From the NCBI RefSeq assembly GCF_001428605.1, contig NZ_LMID01000015.1, positions 83,591 to 147,590 of the forward strand: a DNA stretch of 64,000 nucleotides. The letters run 5' to 3'. The stretch is from Sphingomonas sp. Root720. Lineage in GTDB: Bacteria > Pseudomonadota > Alphaproteobacteria > Sphingomonadales > Sphingomonadaceae. The translations under genes and the position numbers were made by a program. This document shows, in pieces, positions 43,361 to 53,610 of the stretch (positions are counted from its first letter, which is position 1; each line of letters starts with the position of its first letter). Below the pieces are notes generated by a model. It was not told the origin of the DNA and ran no database searches. It saw only the letters and a program-made list of their open reading frames with translations.

Positions 43361-43422
43361 GGCGTGTCCGGGAAGCCGGGCACGCCGACGCGCCTCTCGT
43401 CATCCCGAACCCGGTTCGGGAT
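43361..43422. repeat. Hairpins at the start of the 43.36-43.74 kb gap
   Basis: Two stem-loops follow the DUF4136 stop: an 11-bp stem (43361-43371 with 43376-43386, one wobble) and ATCCCGAAC-CCG-GTTCGGGAT (43402-43422). The 388-bp stretch between two convergent genes holds no credible ORF. Confidence 0.5.
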
Positions 43423-43534
43423 CCATCGCGACACGGGCGCTGCATCGCTTATCGCGGTCAGCGCCCGATCTTTTCGGCCGGCCGTGCGCGGCCCGGGGCA
43501 CGCCGGAAACAGTCGTTCACCACCGCATGCGCCC

Positions 43535-43678
43535 GTCACCCGGGCTTGACCCGGGGGGCCCGCTTCCCGGCCCTCAAGCCGGACGGCCAGCCGACGTGCA
43601 GAGGCGATAATTAGTCCCCACTTGGTCCCATTCGATGGAAGGGAAAGAAGCGGGACCCCGGGTCAGGCCCGGGGTGAC
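43535..43678. repeat. Inverted pair of REP-like elements
   Basis: GTCACCCGGGCTTGACCCGG (starting 43535) recurs in reverse complement at 43642-43678 with a few changes (GTCACCCCGGGCCTGACCCG read on minus). Each copy carries a CCCGGG-containing palindrome and is followed by a GCCCGCTTCCC-like tail. This is the alphaproteobacterial REP style and lies between convergent 3' ends, where it may help stop transcription. Confidence 0.6.
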
Positions 43679-43743
43679 GAGGGTGGGGACGCGTCTCGGA
43701 CGTTGGGCGACGACACACCCGAGTTCGGCGGGACGGCCCTGGC

Positions 43744-46700
43744 CTAACCCACCACCGACAGATGCGGCCTGCCTGCGAGCGTGCCGATCCGGGCGGTCAT
43801 GCCCGGCAACCGCTCGATCCGGGCGACCAGCTCGGCATCGAGCTGGAAGTCGCGGCCGAGCAGCACCTGCGCCTGGGCGCCGTCGGGCAGGATCGCCTTC
43901 AGATACATCTCGCCGCGCCCGCCGCGCTCCTCGGCCATCAGCGCCGCGAGCGCCGGCATCGTCGCCGGGTCGGCGGTCTCGACATCGATCCGCAGCCGGA
44001 TCTGCTGCATCGATTCGTAGCTCTGCAGCCCGCGCACGGTAATCCGCGGGGTTTCCTCGCCCGCGCGCCAGTCGAGTTCCACCCGGAGCAGCGCGCACGC
44101 CCCCGATCGCGCCGCGCTTTCGAGCTCCGCCGAGGCATTCTCCTCGAAGCAGGTCGCGATGAACTGCCCGCTCGAATCGGAGCAGGTCGCCATCATGTAG
44201 CGCTTGCCCCGGGCCGAGGTACGGTAGCGCGCATCCTCGATCAGCGCCGACATCACCGAATTGACCCGTCCGCCGTCGACCGGTGCCGGCAGCGCGCAGA
44301 GCGCGGCGAAGCTGCGCGCGCCATTTGCCTCGGCCAGGTGGCGCACCTGGTCGGTGGGGTGCGAGGAGAAGTAGAAGCCGAAGCTCTCCTTTTCGGCCGA
44401 CATGCGATCGGCCAGGGTCCAGTGGAGCCCCCGGTCGATCCGGATCGGGGCAAGCGCCGCCGGGCTGTCGCCGAACAGGCCGCCCTGCCCGCTCTCGCGC
44501 TGGTCGGCCGCGCTGGACGCATGGGCAAGGATCAGTTCGGCGGAGGCGAAGACACCGGCCCGCTCGGTCTCGATGCTGTCGAAGGCGCCGCCCCCGGCCA
44601 GGCTTTCGAGCTGGCGGCGGTTGATCAGGCGCGGATCGATCCGGTCGGCGAAATCCTCGAGATTCCGGAAGGCGCCCTTGGCCTTCCGCTCCTCGACCAG
44701 CTGCTCCATCGCCTTCTCGCCGACGCCCTTGAGCGCGCCGAGCGCATAGCGGACGAACAGCGCGCCGTCCTTCTCCTCGACCGAAAACTCCGCCTCGCTA
44801 TGGCTGATGCAGGGGCCGAGGCACTGGACGCCCAGGCGGCGCATGTCATCGATGAAGATCGCCAGCTTGTCGGTCTGATGCATGTCGTAGCACATCGAGG
44901 CCGCGTAGAATTCGGCCTTGTGATGCGCCTTCAGCCAGGCGGTGTGATAGGCAACGAGCGCATAGGCGGCAGCGTGGCTCTTGTTGAAGCCGTAGCCCGC
45001 GAACTTGTCGATCAAGTCGAACAGCTCGTTGGCCTTGGCCGCGCCGATGTCGTTCCTGGCGCAGCCGTCGACGAAGCGGCTGCGCTGGGCATCCATCTCC
45101 GCCTTGATCTTCTTGCCCATCGCGCGGCGCAGCAGGTCGGCGTCGCCGAGCGAATAGCCGGCGAGGATCTGCGCCGCCTGCATCACCTGTTCCTGATAGA
45201 CGAAGATCCCGTAGGTCTCGGCCAGGATGCCCTCGAGCAGCGGATGCGGATATTCGATCTCCTCACGCCCGTTCTTGCGGGCGCCGAAGGTCGGGATATT
45301 GTCCATCGGGCCGGGCCGGTAGAGCGACACCAGCGCGATGATGTCCTCGAAGCAGGTCGGGCGGACCGCCGCCAGCGTGCGGCGCATGCCTTCGGATTCG
45401 AGCTGGAACACGCCGACCGTGTCGCCGCGCTGGAGCAGGGCATAGACCTCGGGATCGTCCCAGGCGAGCGAATCGAGATCGACCTCGATCCCGCGCGCCT
45501 TCAGGAACTGGACGGCCTTCTGCAGCACCGACAGCGTCTTGAGACCGAGAAAGTCGAACTTCACCAGGCCCGCGCCCTCGACATATTTCATGTCGAACTG
45601 GGTGACGGGCATGTCCGAGCGCGGATCGCGATAGAGCGGCACCAGCGCATCGAGCCGCCGGTCGCCGATCACCACGCCGGCCGCGTGGGTCGAGCTGTGG
45701 CGCGGCAGGCCCTCGAGCTTCATCGCCAGGTCGAGCAGGCGGCGGACCTCGATGTCGCCCTTATATTCGGCGGCCATTTCGGGCACGCCGTTGAGCGCGC
45801 GATCGAGCGTCCAGGGGTCGGTCGGATGGTTGGGGATGAGCTTGGCGAGCCGGTCGACCTGGCCATAGCTCATCTGCAGCACGCGGCCGGTGTCCTTGAG
45901 CACCGCGCGCGCCTTCAGCTTACCGAAGGTGATGATCTGCGCGACCTGGTCGCGGCCGTATTTCTGCTGGACGTAGCGGATCACCTCGCCACGCCGGGTT
46001 TCGCAGAAGTCGATGTCGAAGTCGGGCATCGACACGCGTTCGGGGTTGAGGAAGCGTTCGAACAGCAGGCCCAGCCGCAGCGGATCGAGATCGGTGATGG
46101 TCAGCGCCCAGGCGACGACCGAGCCCGCGCCCGAACCACGGCCCGGACCGACCGGGATGTCGTGATCCTTGGCCCATTTGATGAAGTCGGCGACGATCAG
46201 GAAATAGCCGGGAAAGCCCATCCTGATGATGATGTCGGTCTCGAATTCGAGCCGGTCGAAATAGCCCTTCCGCTGCTCCGCGTCGGTGATGCCGAGCTTC
46301 TCCAACCGTTTCTCGAGGCCCGTGCGCGCGTCATTGCGGAGCGCTTCGGCCTCGCCCTCGCGGTCGCCCGCGAGGCTGGGGAGGATCGGCTTGCGATAGG
46401 GCGCGGAAACCGCGCAGCGCTGCGCCACCACCAGCGTGTTGGCGAGCGCCTCGGGCACGTCCTCGAACCGCTTCGCCATGTCGGCGGCGGGCTTGAGCCA
46501 CAGGTCGGGCGAGCTGCGCGGCCGTTCGACCGTGTCGATGTAGGACGAGCTGGCGATGCACAGCATCGCATCGTGCGCGGCGTGGAAATCGGGTTCGGCG
46601 AAGCAGGCCGGGTTGGTCGCGACCAGCGGCAGATCGCGCGCATAGGCGAGTTCGATCAGCGCTTCCTCGGCCGCCTCCTCGATCGGGTCGTCGCGGCGGA

Positions 46701-47214
46701 CCAGCTCGACGTAGAGCCGGTTGGGGAACAGCGCCTGCAGCGTGTCGGCATAGCTCGCGGCGGCGGTCGCCTGCTCGCCCGCCAGCAGCCGGGTCAGCGC
46801 GCCCTCGCGGCCCGCCGTCAGCGCGATCAGGCCGTCGGTGCGCCCTTCGAGCGTCGACAGCGGGATATGCGCGTCCTCATGCACCGGCCGTTCGAGATGC
46901 GCGGCCGAGACGAGCGCGCAGAGATTGTCGTAGCCCGTCATGTCCTGCGCGTAGAGCGCCAGCCAGTCGATGATCAGCTGGTCGATGCCGGGGCGCCGGA
47001 TCGCCAGCATCGTGCCGATGATCGGCTGGACGCCTTCCTTCTTCGCGCCGTCGGCGAAGGCCATGGCGGCGTAGAGGCCATTGCGGTCGGTCAGCGCCGC
47101 CGCCGGGAAGCCGAGCTTCTTCGCATGTTTCGCGATCGCCTTGGGATCGATCGCACCTTCGAGCATCGTGTAGGCGGAGAAGATCCGCAGCGGAACGAAG
47201 GGTTGGTAGGCCAT
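43744..47214 (-). CDS. dnaE: DNA polymerase III subunit alpha
   Basis: A 1156-residue DnaE1, the replicative polymerase. The N-terminal PHP domain (FVPLRIFSAYTMLEGAIDPKAIAKHAKKLGFPAAALTDRNGLY) leads into the C-family core with PGRGSGAGSVVAWAL, the catalytic PDFDIDF, and HHH and OB-fold regions toward the end. Length is normal. It is transcribed alone between two gene-free stretches. Confidence 0.97.
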   Translation of the reverse strand: MAYQPFVPLRIFSAYTMLEGAIDPKAIAKHAKKLGFPAAALTDRNGLYAAMAFADGAKKEGVQPIIGTMLAIRRPGIDQLIIDWLALYAQDMTGYDNLCALVSAAHLERPVHEDAHIPLSTLEGRTDGLIALTAGREGALTRLLAGEQATAAASYADTLQALFPNRLYVELVRRDDPIEEAAEEALIELAYARDLPLVATNPACFAEPDFHAAHDAMLCIASSSYIDTVERPRSSPDLWLKPAADMAKRFEDVPEALANTLVVAQRCAVSAPYRKPILPSLAGDREGEAEALRNDARTGLEKRLEKLGITDAEQRKGYFDRLEFETDIIIRMGFPGYFLIVADFIKWAKDHDIPVGPGRGSGAGSVVAWALTITDLDPLRLGLLFERFLNPERVSMPDFDIDFCETRRGEVIRYVQQKYGRDQVAQIITFGKLKARAVLKDTGRVLQMSYGQVDRLAKLIPNHPTDPWTLDRALNGVPEMAAEYKGDIEVRRLLDLAMKLEGLPRHSSTHAAGVVIGDRRLDALVPLYRDPRSDMPVTQFDMKYVEGAGLVKFDFLGLKTLSVLQKAVQFLKARGIEVDLDSLAWDDPEVYALLQRGDTVGVFQLESEGMRRTLAAVRPTCFEDIIALVSLYRPGPMDNIPTFGARKNGREEIEYPHPLLEGILAETYGIFVYQEQVMQAAQILAGYSLGDADLLRRAMGKKIKAEMDAQRSRFVDGCARNDIGAAKANELFDLIDKFAGYGFNKSHAAAYALVAYHTAWLKAHHKAEFYAASMCYDMHQTDKLAIFIDDMRRLGVQCLGPCISHSEAEFSVEEKDGALFVRYALGALKGVGEKAMEQLVEERKAKGAFRNLEDFADRIDPRLINRRQLESLAGGGAFDSIETERAGVFASAELILAHASSAADQRESGQGGLFGDSPAALAPIRIDRGLHWTLADRMSAEKESFGFYFSSHPTDQVRHLAEANGARSFAALCALPAPVDGGRVNSVMSALIEDARYRTSARGKRYMMATCSDSSGQFIATCFEENASAELESAARSGACALLRVELDWRAGEETPRITVRGLQSYESMQQIRLRIDVETADPATMPALAALMAEERGGRGEMYLKAILPDGAQAQVLLGRDFQLDAELVARIERLPGMTARIGTLAGRPHLSVVG

Positions 47215-47365
47215 GGGCCCAATCTATGCGGCCGTACCGGATTCGCCACCCCCCAAGGGCGGCTTATCCACATATTCGTCAGAATGGGCCGACCAATCGA
47301 GAATCTGAATATCTGTCATCGATATAATAGCGCGAAAATGAGTATGATCCCGGATTGATCTCCTC

Positions 47366-47381
47366 GGTTATGAGCATAACC
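47366..47381. promoter_or_regulatory. Palindrome GGTTATG-AG-CATAACC before the cytochrome gene
   Basis: A perfect 7-2-7 inverted repeat 44 bp before the GTG start, in an AT-richer 211-bp intergenic region that also contains TATAAT (about 47321-47328). The dyad is typical of an operator for a dimeric regulator, here unidentified. Confidence 0.45.
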
Positions 47382-47425
47382 CTTTCCATGGGGTAGCGCA
47401 TCGATCGACTTTCAGGGAGGTTGCC

Positions 47426-48781
47426 GTGCTCAAGATCAGCCGAAAGCGGATATTTATCCTCGTCACCGCCTTGTTTGCGGGAGCGGCGACGATCGCTGCG
47501 GACGACATGGATTTTTCTCAGCTCGTTCAGTCGACGCAGAAGGAAAAACCCAAATTCGCCAAGCGCCAGCAGGACATGCTGGCCGAACGCTACGACCTGT
47601 CCAACCGCCCGGCGGCCGGGGTCGAGATGGCGGGCGGCAAGGCCGTGCAGGGCGGCGTGCGCGTCAGGCTGCCGGCCGGCGTCACCTGGGACCAGCTCGC
47701 GGCGATGTCGCCCGAGGAGATCCAGGCGAAAGGCCTCTGGCCCGCCGGCTTCTATCCCCTGCCGCATCCGCACCATGAAGCGGGCGGCATGATCTTCCCG
47801 AAATTCGCGATCGACGAAACCCGCAGGCAGACCGGCCGCGACATCGCGCGGTTCGACCTCGACTTCGACCTGCCCGATCACATGCTGCCGAAATTCCCGG
47901 CGCCGATCTTCCTGACGACGCGGCCCGACCTGGGCGACGTATCGAAGGGCCAGCTCGTCACCACCCAGAATTACTGGATGCTGTTCAAGGACGTGCTCAA
48001 TCCCAAGCAGCTCGACGGCCTGCGCCTGCTGCTGACGCCCTTCCCGCAGCAGCAGTTCAACGCCACCGACGACCGGCGCAGCCTGGCGCCCAGCCTGGGC
48101 GTCGCCTGCTTCGACTGCCACGCCAACGGCCACACCAACGCCGCGACCCATACGGTCGGCGACATCCGGCCCAACGAATTCCGCCACCGCATCGACACGC
48201 CGTCGCTGCGCGGCGTCAACATCCAGCGGCTGTTCGGGTCGCAGCGCGCGCTCAAGACGGTCGAGGACTTCACCGAATTCGAGCAGCGCGCCGCCTATTT
48301 CGACGGCGACCCGACGACCGGGGCGAAAAAGGGCGTCAACACGCTCAACCGCGCCGACCAGGTCCACGCCATGGCCGAGTTCCAGGAACTGCTGGACTTT
48401 CCGCCAGCGCCCAAGCTGACCGTGCTGGGCAGGCTCGACCCGAAGAAGGCGACCGCCGCCGAGCTGCGCGGCGAGGCGGTCTTCAACGGCAAGGGCGAGT
48501 GCGCGGTGTGCCACAGCGGGCCGTATTTCACCGACAACCTGATGCACAACCTGCGCACCGAGCGCTTCTTCAAGCCGAAGATGATCAACGGCCGCTTCGC
48601 CTCGGCCGACGGCCCGATCAAGACCTTCACCCTGCGCGGCATCAAGGACTCGCCGCCCTATCTGCACGACGACCGGCTGATGACGCTCGACGACGTGGTC
48701 GAGTTCTTCAACATCGTGCTGGGGACCGGCCTGACCTCGGACGAGAAGAAGGACCTGGTCGCGTATCTCTATACGCTGTGA
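47426..48781 (+). CDS. Dihaem c-type cytochrome (cytochrome c peroxidase-like)
   Basis: A 451-residue exported protein with a signal peptide (1-25) and two CXXCH haem-binding motifs, CFDCH (from residue 228) and CAVCH (from residue 359). The C-terminal half follows the MauG/CcpA pattern (TLRGIKDSPPYLHDDRLMTLDDVVEFFNIVLG). It probably acts in the periplasm as a peroxidase or redox enzyme. A strong SD (GGGAGG, 5 nt) precedes the GTG. It is monocistronic and 44 bp downstream of a perfect palindrome. The N-terminal 200 residues are longer than in classical CcpA. Confidence 0.88.
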   Translation: MLKISRKRIFILVTALFAGAATIAADDMDFSQLVQSTQKEKPKFAKRQQDMLAERYDLSNRPAAGVEMAGGKAVQGGVRVRLPAGVTWDQLAAMSPEEIQAKGLWPAGFYPLPHPHHEAGGMIFPKFAIDETRRQTGRDIARFDLDFDLPDHMLPKFPAPIFLTTRPDLGDVSKGQLVTTQNYWMLFKDVLNPKQLDGLRLLLTPFPQQQFNATDDRRSLAPSLGVACFDCHANGHTNAATHTVGDIRPNEFRHRIDTPSLRGVNIQRLFGSQRALKTVEDFTEFEQRAAYFDGDPTTGAKKGVNTLNRADQVHAMAEFQELLDFPPAPKLTVLGRLDPKKATAAELRGEAVFNGKGECAVCHSGPYFTDNLMHNLRTERFFKPKMINGRFASADGPIKTFTLRGIKDSPPYLHDDRLMTLDDVVEFFNIVLGTGLTSDEKKDLVAYLYTL

Positions 48782-48793
48782 GGCCCCATCCGA

Positions 48794-49201
48794 TCAGGAC
48801 GCCGTCGGGAAGCAGCTTTCGGTGTTCATCGCGGTCAGGCTGCTCGGCAGCAGCTTGGTCGAGGCGCCCTGGTAGGTGGACGAGATCGCGACCCTGGTCA
48901 TCCCCCCGACCGACAAGCACGTGGCGGCCGGGGTGAGGGTCACGGCCCCCGTCGCCAGCTTGATGCCGTTGGCGGCGGCGCGGGCGACCGCATAGTCCCG
49001 CACCTCGGCCGAGGTCTTGCAACCGGTGGCGCCGAGCGCGGCGCAGCGCGCGCTGTTGGTCGCGACCTCCTGCAGCGCCTGGTAGGTCCAGACCATCCGC
49101 GCGCCGTCGATCATCAGGAACATGAACATCAGGAAGGCGGGCGCGACCAGCGCGAACTCGGTCGCGGTCACGCCGCGGCGATCGCGCAGCAGGCGGATCA
49201 T
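48794..49201 (-). CDS. TadE-like minor pilin
   Basis: A 135-residue protein with the TadE N-terminus RRGVTATEFALVAPAFLMFMFLMIDGARMVW, including the Glu at +5 of the mature helix. The remainder is a periplasmic domain with several Cys. TadE-family proteins are minor components of Flp pili processed by TadV-type peptidase. The ATG overlaps the previous stop (ATGA). Last of three such genes. Confidence 0.87.
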   Translation of the reverse strand: MIRLLRDRRGVTATEFALVAPAFLMFMFLMIDGARMVWTYQALQEVATNSARCAALGATGCKTSAEVRDYAVARAAANGIKLATGAVTLTPAATCLSVGGMTRVAISSTYQGASTKLLPSSLTAMNTESCFPTAS

Positions 49202-49707
49202 TGCAGGCGCACCACGGCGCTGCGCGTCTGGATCATGCTTCCGCCCAGCATCGCCGCCGGAACGAGCATGGTGTTCGCCGTCGAGACCGCCTTTATATTC
49301 ATATAATAGCCCGAAAGGCTGCCGTCCGGACAGGTCGCGTTGCAGGCGGCCACCGTATAGGTCGGCGCCGGCGCGGCGCCGCTGACGCAGGCGCAGGTCC
49401 GCGCGCTGTTGACGCAGTTGGCGGTGCCGCCGTTGCAGCCGACGGTCACCGTCGGCGCGGTCGACAGCCGGGCGGCGGCCGCGACATAGGTGCCGATCGC
49501 GGCCTGGTCGACGCTGGCGCGGCTGTTGAAGGCGATCATCGACCCCTGCTCGACCGCGCCGTCGAGCCGCAGCCGCTGCTGGTACCACATGCCGAGGTCG
49601 AGCCCGGCGGTCATCACGAAGAAGAACAGCACCGACAGCAGCGCGAACTCGATCGTCGCCACGCCGCGCTGCTCGTCGCGGAGCCGGAGGAGATGGCGCC
49701 GGATCAT
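49198..49707 (-). CDS. TadE/TadF-like minor pilin
   Basis: A 169-residue protein with RGVATIEFALLSVLFFFVMTAGLDLGMWYQQRLRLDGAVEQG, a TadE-type transmembrane start. The middle contains a Cys-rich region (CNGGTANCVNSARTCACVSGAAP) likely to form disulfides in the periplasm. Both ends overlap neighbouring genes by 4 bp, so it belongs to a three-gene tad pilin unit. Confidence 0.87.
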   Translation of the reverse strand: MIRRHLLRLRDEQRGVATIEFALLSVLFFFVMTAGLDLGMWYQQRLRLDGAVEQGSMIAFNSRASVDQAAIGTYVAAAARLSTAPTVTVGCNGGTANCVNSARTCACVSGAAPAPTYTVAACNATCPDGSLSGYYMNIKAVSTANTMLVPAAMLGGSMIQTRSAVVRLQ

Positions 49708-51599
49708 TTGAAGAGCGCCACATTGGCGGTGCTGCTCGACGAGCCCGACAGGCCCGAGCAGGTACCGGTCGAAGCCGCGCCGCCTTCCAGCAGCGACAGC
49801 GTATTGAGGATCATCATCAGGCAGTTGCTGCCATAGGCCGACATCGAGGCGCCGCCCTTGAGGGTCAGGTCCGACCTTGGCGCATAGAGCAGCCCGGCAT
49901 ATTTGTTGCCCGATCCCCCGCCGATCAGCGTCGCCGCGGAGGTCTTGGTCGCGATGAGGAGGCCCGGGATGCCGTAGCTGGCGCCGGCGCCGGGCGCCGA
50001 CAGGTCGAGCGAGGTGCCGCCCGACAGGGTGAAGGTGCCGCCGAGCGCGAAGGTCACGTCGGTCCCGGCCATGGTCCCGCCGGTGTTGTTGGTGAACCCG
50101 CCCTTGATGACGTAGGTGCCCGATCCGAAGGTCGAGCTGCCGTTGAGGCTGAGGTCGCCGTTGATGACATGCGTCGTCGCCTTTGGGAAGACGATGGTGC
50201 TGCCCCCGCTGGTCGAGACCTGGCCATTGGCGCTGAACGTGCCCGCCGCCGCGCTCGGCGCGGAGCAGTTGCCGCCGCTACCGCCGGCGAAGCACAGCTT
50301 GCTGCCCCCGCCGATACTGATCGCGTTGGTGCCGTTGTTGCCGATCGCCACGGTGTTGCCGACGCTGACATTGGCATAGATGTAGCTGCCGCCGTCCATC
50401 GTGATGGCACCGGTCACATTCAGGTTGCCGGTGCCGATATTGAGCGTGCGGCCCCCCGTGACCGCCAGCGAACCGAAGCTGTGGTTGCCGTTGCCGATGG
50501 TGATGGTGTTTCCGCTGTTGAAGCCGAAGGTGCTGATCACGATCACGTCGCCGTCGCCGATGGTCAGGCCGTTGCCGCTCATGTCGACCGCGTTGATCCG
50601 CAGATCGACGGGCCCCTGGAAGGCCGCGGTGATGCCGCCCGCCAGGGTCAGCGTCCGGATCTGCCGCAGCGTCCCGGACGACGGGATGACATAGGTGCTG
50701 TTGCCGGTGCGGAACCCCGCGACATTGGGCGCCGGGCTGTAGTTGAGGTTCCAGTCCTCCGTGCTCGTGTTGGTATAGCTCGTCGGCGTCACCAGCGGCG
50801 TGAGGCACGCGGTGTTGTAGTCGGCATAGTCGGCGTCGGTGCCGCCGGTCAGTTTGTTGACCTGGCACAGAGCCGTCTTGAGGGCGGTGTTGTCCTTCAT
50901 CCAGTCGCTGGCGGCATTGGCCTTGTTCTGCGCGATGTTGTTCGCGGTGGGCGATGTCGTCAGGCCCTTGCCGGGATTGTCGACGCTCTTGCCGGCATTC
51001 GCCTGCTTGGCGGTGATATACGTGCCCCAGGGCACGGTGATCCCGGCATTGGTGTCGATCGCGCAGCCCGGCGCGCTGAGCGAGGTGCCGCCGCTCATGG
51101 TGATGCCGTAGCTGGGGGTGCTGGACAGGGCGGCGATGCAGGGCGGCGCCGTCGTCGTCGTCGTCGTCGTGGTCGCCGACCCGACCGCCGTGACGTCATA
51201 GGCGAGCGCCGCGGTGAAGACCCGCCCTAGCGCCAGCGGCACCGAGGTCGTGACGGTGACCCGGACGAGTTGCTTGGCGGTCGCCGAGTCGGTGACGAGC
51301 GCGACGGTCGCCGCACTCGCCGGCAGCCCCTGCGCGACGACCACGGCCTTGGCGGTCGCGGTCATCTCGCTGGCGTTGTTGTTGACGTTGTAGGCGAGCG
51401 CGCCCGCCAGTGCGGCCGAATCGGCGATGCGCTGGTTGGTCGCGTCGGCGGCATAGCCGCGCGTCGCCTCCACCGCGAAGGCGCCCATGCCGACCAGCGT
51501 GGTCAGCGACAGGGCGCCGATCAGCGCCACGCCGCCGCGCGCGTCGCGGATCATGCGGCGCGCATGGAACGCCATCGAACGAATCCAGCCCCGGACCAT
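49704..51599 (-). CDS. TadG-like pilus assembly protein with repetitive beta region
   Basis: A 631-residue protein with the Tad (TadG N-terminal) domain in residues ~10-60: RDARGGVALIGALSLTTLVGMGAFAVEATRGYAADATNQRIADSAALAGA. From about 150 to 600 it is Gly/Ser/Thr/Asn-rich with repeated strand-turn units (GNGNHSFGSLAVTGGRTLNIGTGNLNVTGAITMDGG and similar), suggesting a beta-helix. It lacks an obvious von Willebrand A domain found in many TadG proteins. First gene of the trio; the rest of a tad locus is not in the window. Confidence 0.82.
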   Translation of the reverse strand: MVRGWIRSMAFHARRMIRDARGGVALIGALSLTTLVGMGAFAVEATRGYAADATNQRIADSAALAGALAYNVNNNASEMTATAKAVVVAQGLPASAATVALVTDSATAKQLVRVTVTTSVPLALGRVFTAALAYDVTAVGSATTTTTTTTAPPCIAALSSTPSYGITMSGGTSLSAPGCAIDTNAGITVPWGTYITAKQANAGKSVDNPGKGLTTSPTANNIAQNKANAASDWMKDNTALKTALCQVNKLTGGTDADYADYNTACLTPLVTPTSYTNTSTEDWNLNYSPAPNVAGFRTGNSTYVIPSSGTLRQIRTLTLAGGITAAFQGPVDLRINAVDMSGNGLTIGDGDVIVISTFGFNSGNTITIGNGNHSFGSLAVTGGRTLNIGTGNLNVTGAITMDGGSYIYANVSVGNTVAIGNNGTNAISIGGGSKLCFAGGSGGNCSAPSAAAGTFSANGQVSTSGGSTIVFPKATTHVINGDLSLNGSSTFGSGTYVIKGGFTNNTGGTMAGTDVTFALGGTFTLSGGTSLDLSAPGAGASYGIPGLLIATKTSAATLIGGGSGNKYAGLLYAPRSDLTLKGGASMSAYGSNCLMMILNTLSLLEGGAASTGTCSGLSGSSSSTANVALFK

Positions 51600-51663
51600 G
51601 CGGCCCGTCTAGCGGCGAATGCTTAACAAAGCGGTGGTACGGACGGTTAACGGACCGTGACGG

Positions 51664-52350
51664 TCAGTCGAGCCGTCCTTCATGAAGCCGCACCACCCGG
51701 TCCATCCGCGCCGCCAGCCGTTCATTATGGGTGGCGACCAGCGCGGCCGACCCCTCGTGGCGAACCAGCCGCAGGAATTCGGCCAGCACGATGTCGGCGG
51801 TGCTCTCGTCGAGATTGCCGGTCGGCTCGTCGGCCAGCACCAGCGCCGGCCGGTTGGCGAGCGCGCGGGCGACGGCGACGCGCTGCTGCTCGCCGCCCGA
51901 AAGCTGCGACGGGCGATGGCCGAGCCGCTGCGCGAGGCCGAGCGCGGTGAGCAGGCTCTCCGCCCGTTCGCGCGCCGGCGCGTTGTCCGCGCCGTGGATG
52001 AGCTGCGGCAGCACGACATTCTCGACCGCGGTGAAATCGGGCAGCAGATGGTGGAACTGGTAGACGAAGCCGAGCCGGTCGCGACGGACGCGCGTGCGCC
52101 CGACCGAATCGAGTCGCGCCGCCTCCTCGCCGGCGATGCGAATCGATCCCTCGAAACCGCCTTCGAGCAGCCCGACCGCCTGGAGCAGGGTCGACTTGCC
52201 CGAGCCCGACGGCCCGAGCAGCGCGACGATCTCCCCCGGGGCGATCGCGAGGTCGACCTGGCGCAGGACGTGGATCGCGACGTCGGCCTGGTGGAAGGTG
52301 CGGCTGACCCCGCGCAGCTCGAGCACGGGTTGCGGGAACGCGTCACTCAT
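51664..52350 (-). CDS. lolD: Lipoprotein-releasing ABC transporter ATPase
   Basis: A 228-residue ABC ATPase with Walker [10 protein letters not shown], signature [15 protein letters not shown] and Walker [14 protein letters not shown]. It matches LolD, which powers release of outer-membrane lipoproteins from the inner membrane. Its ATG overlaps the end of the LolC/E permease gene by 8 bp. The permease and ATPase order is typical of alphaproteobacteria. Confidence 0.93.
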   Translation of the reverse strand: MSDAFPQPVLELRGVSRTFHQADVAIHVLRQVDLAIAPGEIVALLGPSGSGKSTLLQAVGLLEGGFEGSIRIAGEEAARLDSVGRTRVRRDRLGFVYQFHHLLPDFTAVENVVLPQLIHGADNAPARERAESLLTALGLAQRLGHRPSQLSGGEQQRVAVARALANRPALVLADEPTGNLDESTADIVLAEFLRLVRHEGSAALVATHNERLAARMDRVVRLHEGRLD

Positions 52351-53593
52351 AGCGCAGCACCTCGACCGGGTCGGTGCTCGCCGCCTTCCACGCCGGATAG
52401 AGCGTCGACAGGAAGCTGAAGCCCAGCGCCATGGCGACGATCGCGGTCACCTCGACCGGATCGCTCTTGGCGGGAAGCTCGGTCAGGAAGCGGATCGACG
52501 GGTCCCAGAGATTCTGGCCGGTGACGAACTGGACGAAATTGACCACCGCCTGGCGGTAGAAGAGGAACAGCGCGCCGAGCGCGATGCCGGTCCCGGTGCC
52601 GAGCACGCCGATCACCGTGCCGACCGTCATGAAGATCTTCATCAGCGCGCCGCGCGAGGCGCCCATGGTGCGCAGGATCGCGATGTCGCGGCGCTTGGCG
52701 CGCACCAGCATGATCAGCGACGACAATATGTTGAACACCGCGACGAGAATGATCAGCGACAGCACGATGAACATCGTCACCCGCTCGACCGCGAGCGCCT
52801 CGAACAGCGAGCTGTTGAGATCGCGCCAGTCGCGGATCTCGCCCTGCATGGCGATGCGCGGCTTGAGCGGCGCCAATATCTCCCCCACCCGGTCGGCGTC
52901 GACGGTCTGGATCTCGATCATGCCGACCGCGCCGTCGAGCATCAGCAGGGTCTGCGCGTCCGACATCGGCATCACCACGAACGCCTTGTCATAATCGTAG
53001 ACGCCGACCTCGAAGATCGCGGCGATCTGGTAGGAGACGATGCGCGGCACGGTGCCGAACGGGGTGGTCTGCCCCTGCGGGCTGATCAGGCTGATCTGCG
53101 TGCCGAGATCGGCGCCGAGCTGCTCGGCCAGCCGCGCGCCGATCGCGACCCGGCCCGATCCGGGCGTCAGCGCGTCGAGCGACCCGCGCACCACCTTGTC
53201 GCGGATCACCGGATTGCGGCGGATGTCCTCGACCGTCATGCCGCGGACAAGCACGCCTTCGACCCGGCCGCCATAGGTGGCCATCAGCGGCTGCTCGATC
53301 AGCGGCGTCGCCGAGGTGACGCCGGGAAGCTTGCGCGCATCGGCGGCGATGCGGCGCCAGTCGCCGAGCTTGCCGTCATAGCCCTGCACCACGGCATGGC
53401 CGTTGAGCCCGACGATCTTGTCGAACAGCTCGGCGCGGAAGCCGTTCATCACGCTCATCACCACGATCAGCGCCGCGACGCCGAGCGCGACCGCGACGAG
53501 GCTGATCGACGCCACCAGGAAGATGAACGCCTCCCCCTTGCCCGGCAGCAGGTAGCGCTTGGCGATCATCCGTTCGTAGCGGTTGAGGATCAT
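52343..53593 (-). CDS. Lipoprotein-releasing ABC permease (LolC/LolE family)
   Basis: A 416-residue permease with an N-terminal transmembrane helix, a large periplasmic domain (~50-270) and three C-terminal helices, the MacB/LolC layout. [30 protein letters not shown] and [21 protein letters not shown] are family blocks. Alphaproteobacteria often have one LolF-like homodimer replacing LolC and LolE; which form this is cannot be told. It is co-transcribed with lolD and follows proS on the same strand. Confidence 0.92.
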   Translation of the reverse strand: MILNRYERMIAKRYLLPGKGEAFIFLVASISLVAVALGVAALIVVMSVMNGFRAELFDKIVGLNGHAVVQGYDGKLGDWRRIAADARKLPGVTSATPLIEQPLMATYGGRVEGVLVRGMTVEDIRRNPVIRDKVVRGSLDALTPGSGRVAIGARLAEQLGADLGTQISLISPQGQTTPFGTVPRIVSYQIAAIFEVGVYDYDKAFVVMPMSDAQTLLMLDGAVGMIEIQTVDADRVGEILAPLKPRIAMQGEIRDWRDLNSSLFEALAVERVTMFIVLSLIILVAVFNILSSLIMLVRAKRRDIAILRTMGASRGALMKIFMTVGTVIGVLGTGTGIALGALFLFYRQAVVNFVQFVTGQNLWDPSIRFLTELPAKSDPVEVTAIVAMALGFSFLSTLYPAWKAASTDPVEVLRYE

Positions 53594-53610
53594 CGCGCGC
53601 CCGACAGGAC

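Noticed and set aside
43762-47358. A 1198-codon open frame opposite dnaE
   Set aside because: Antisense shadow of a clearly conserved polymerase gene; no domain or ribosome site.
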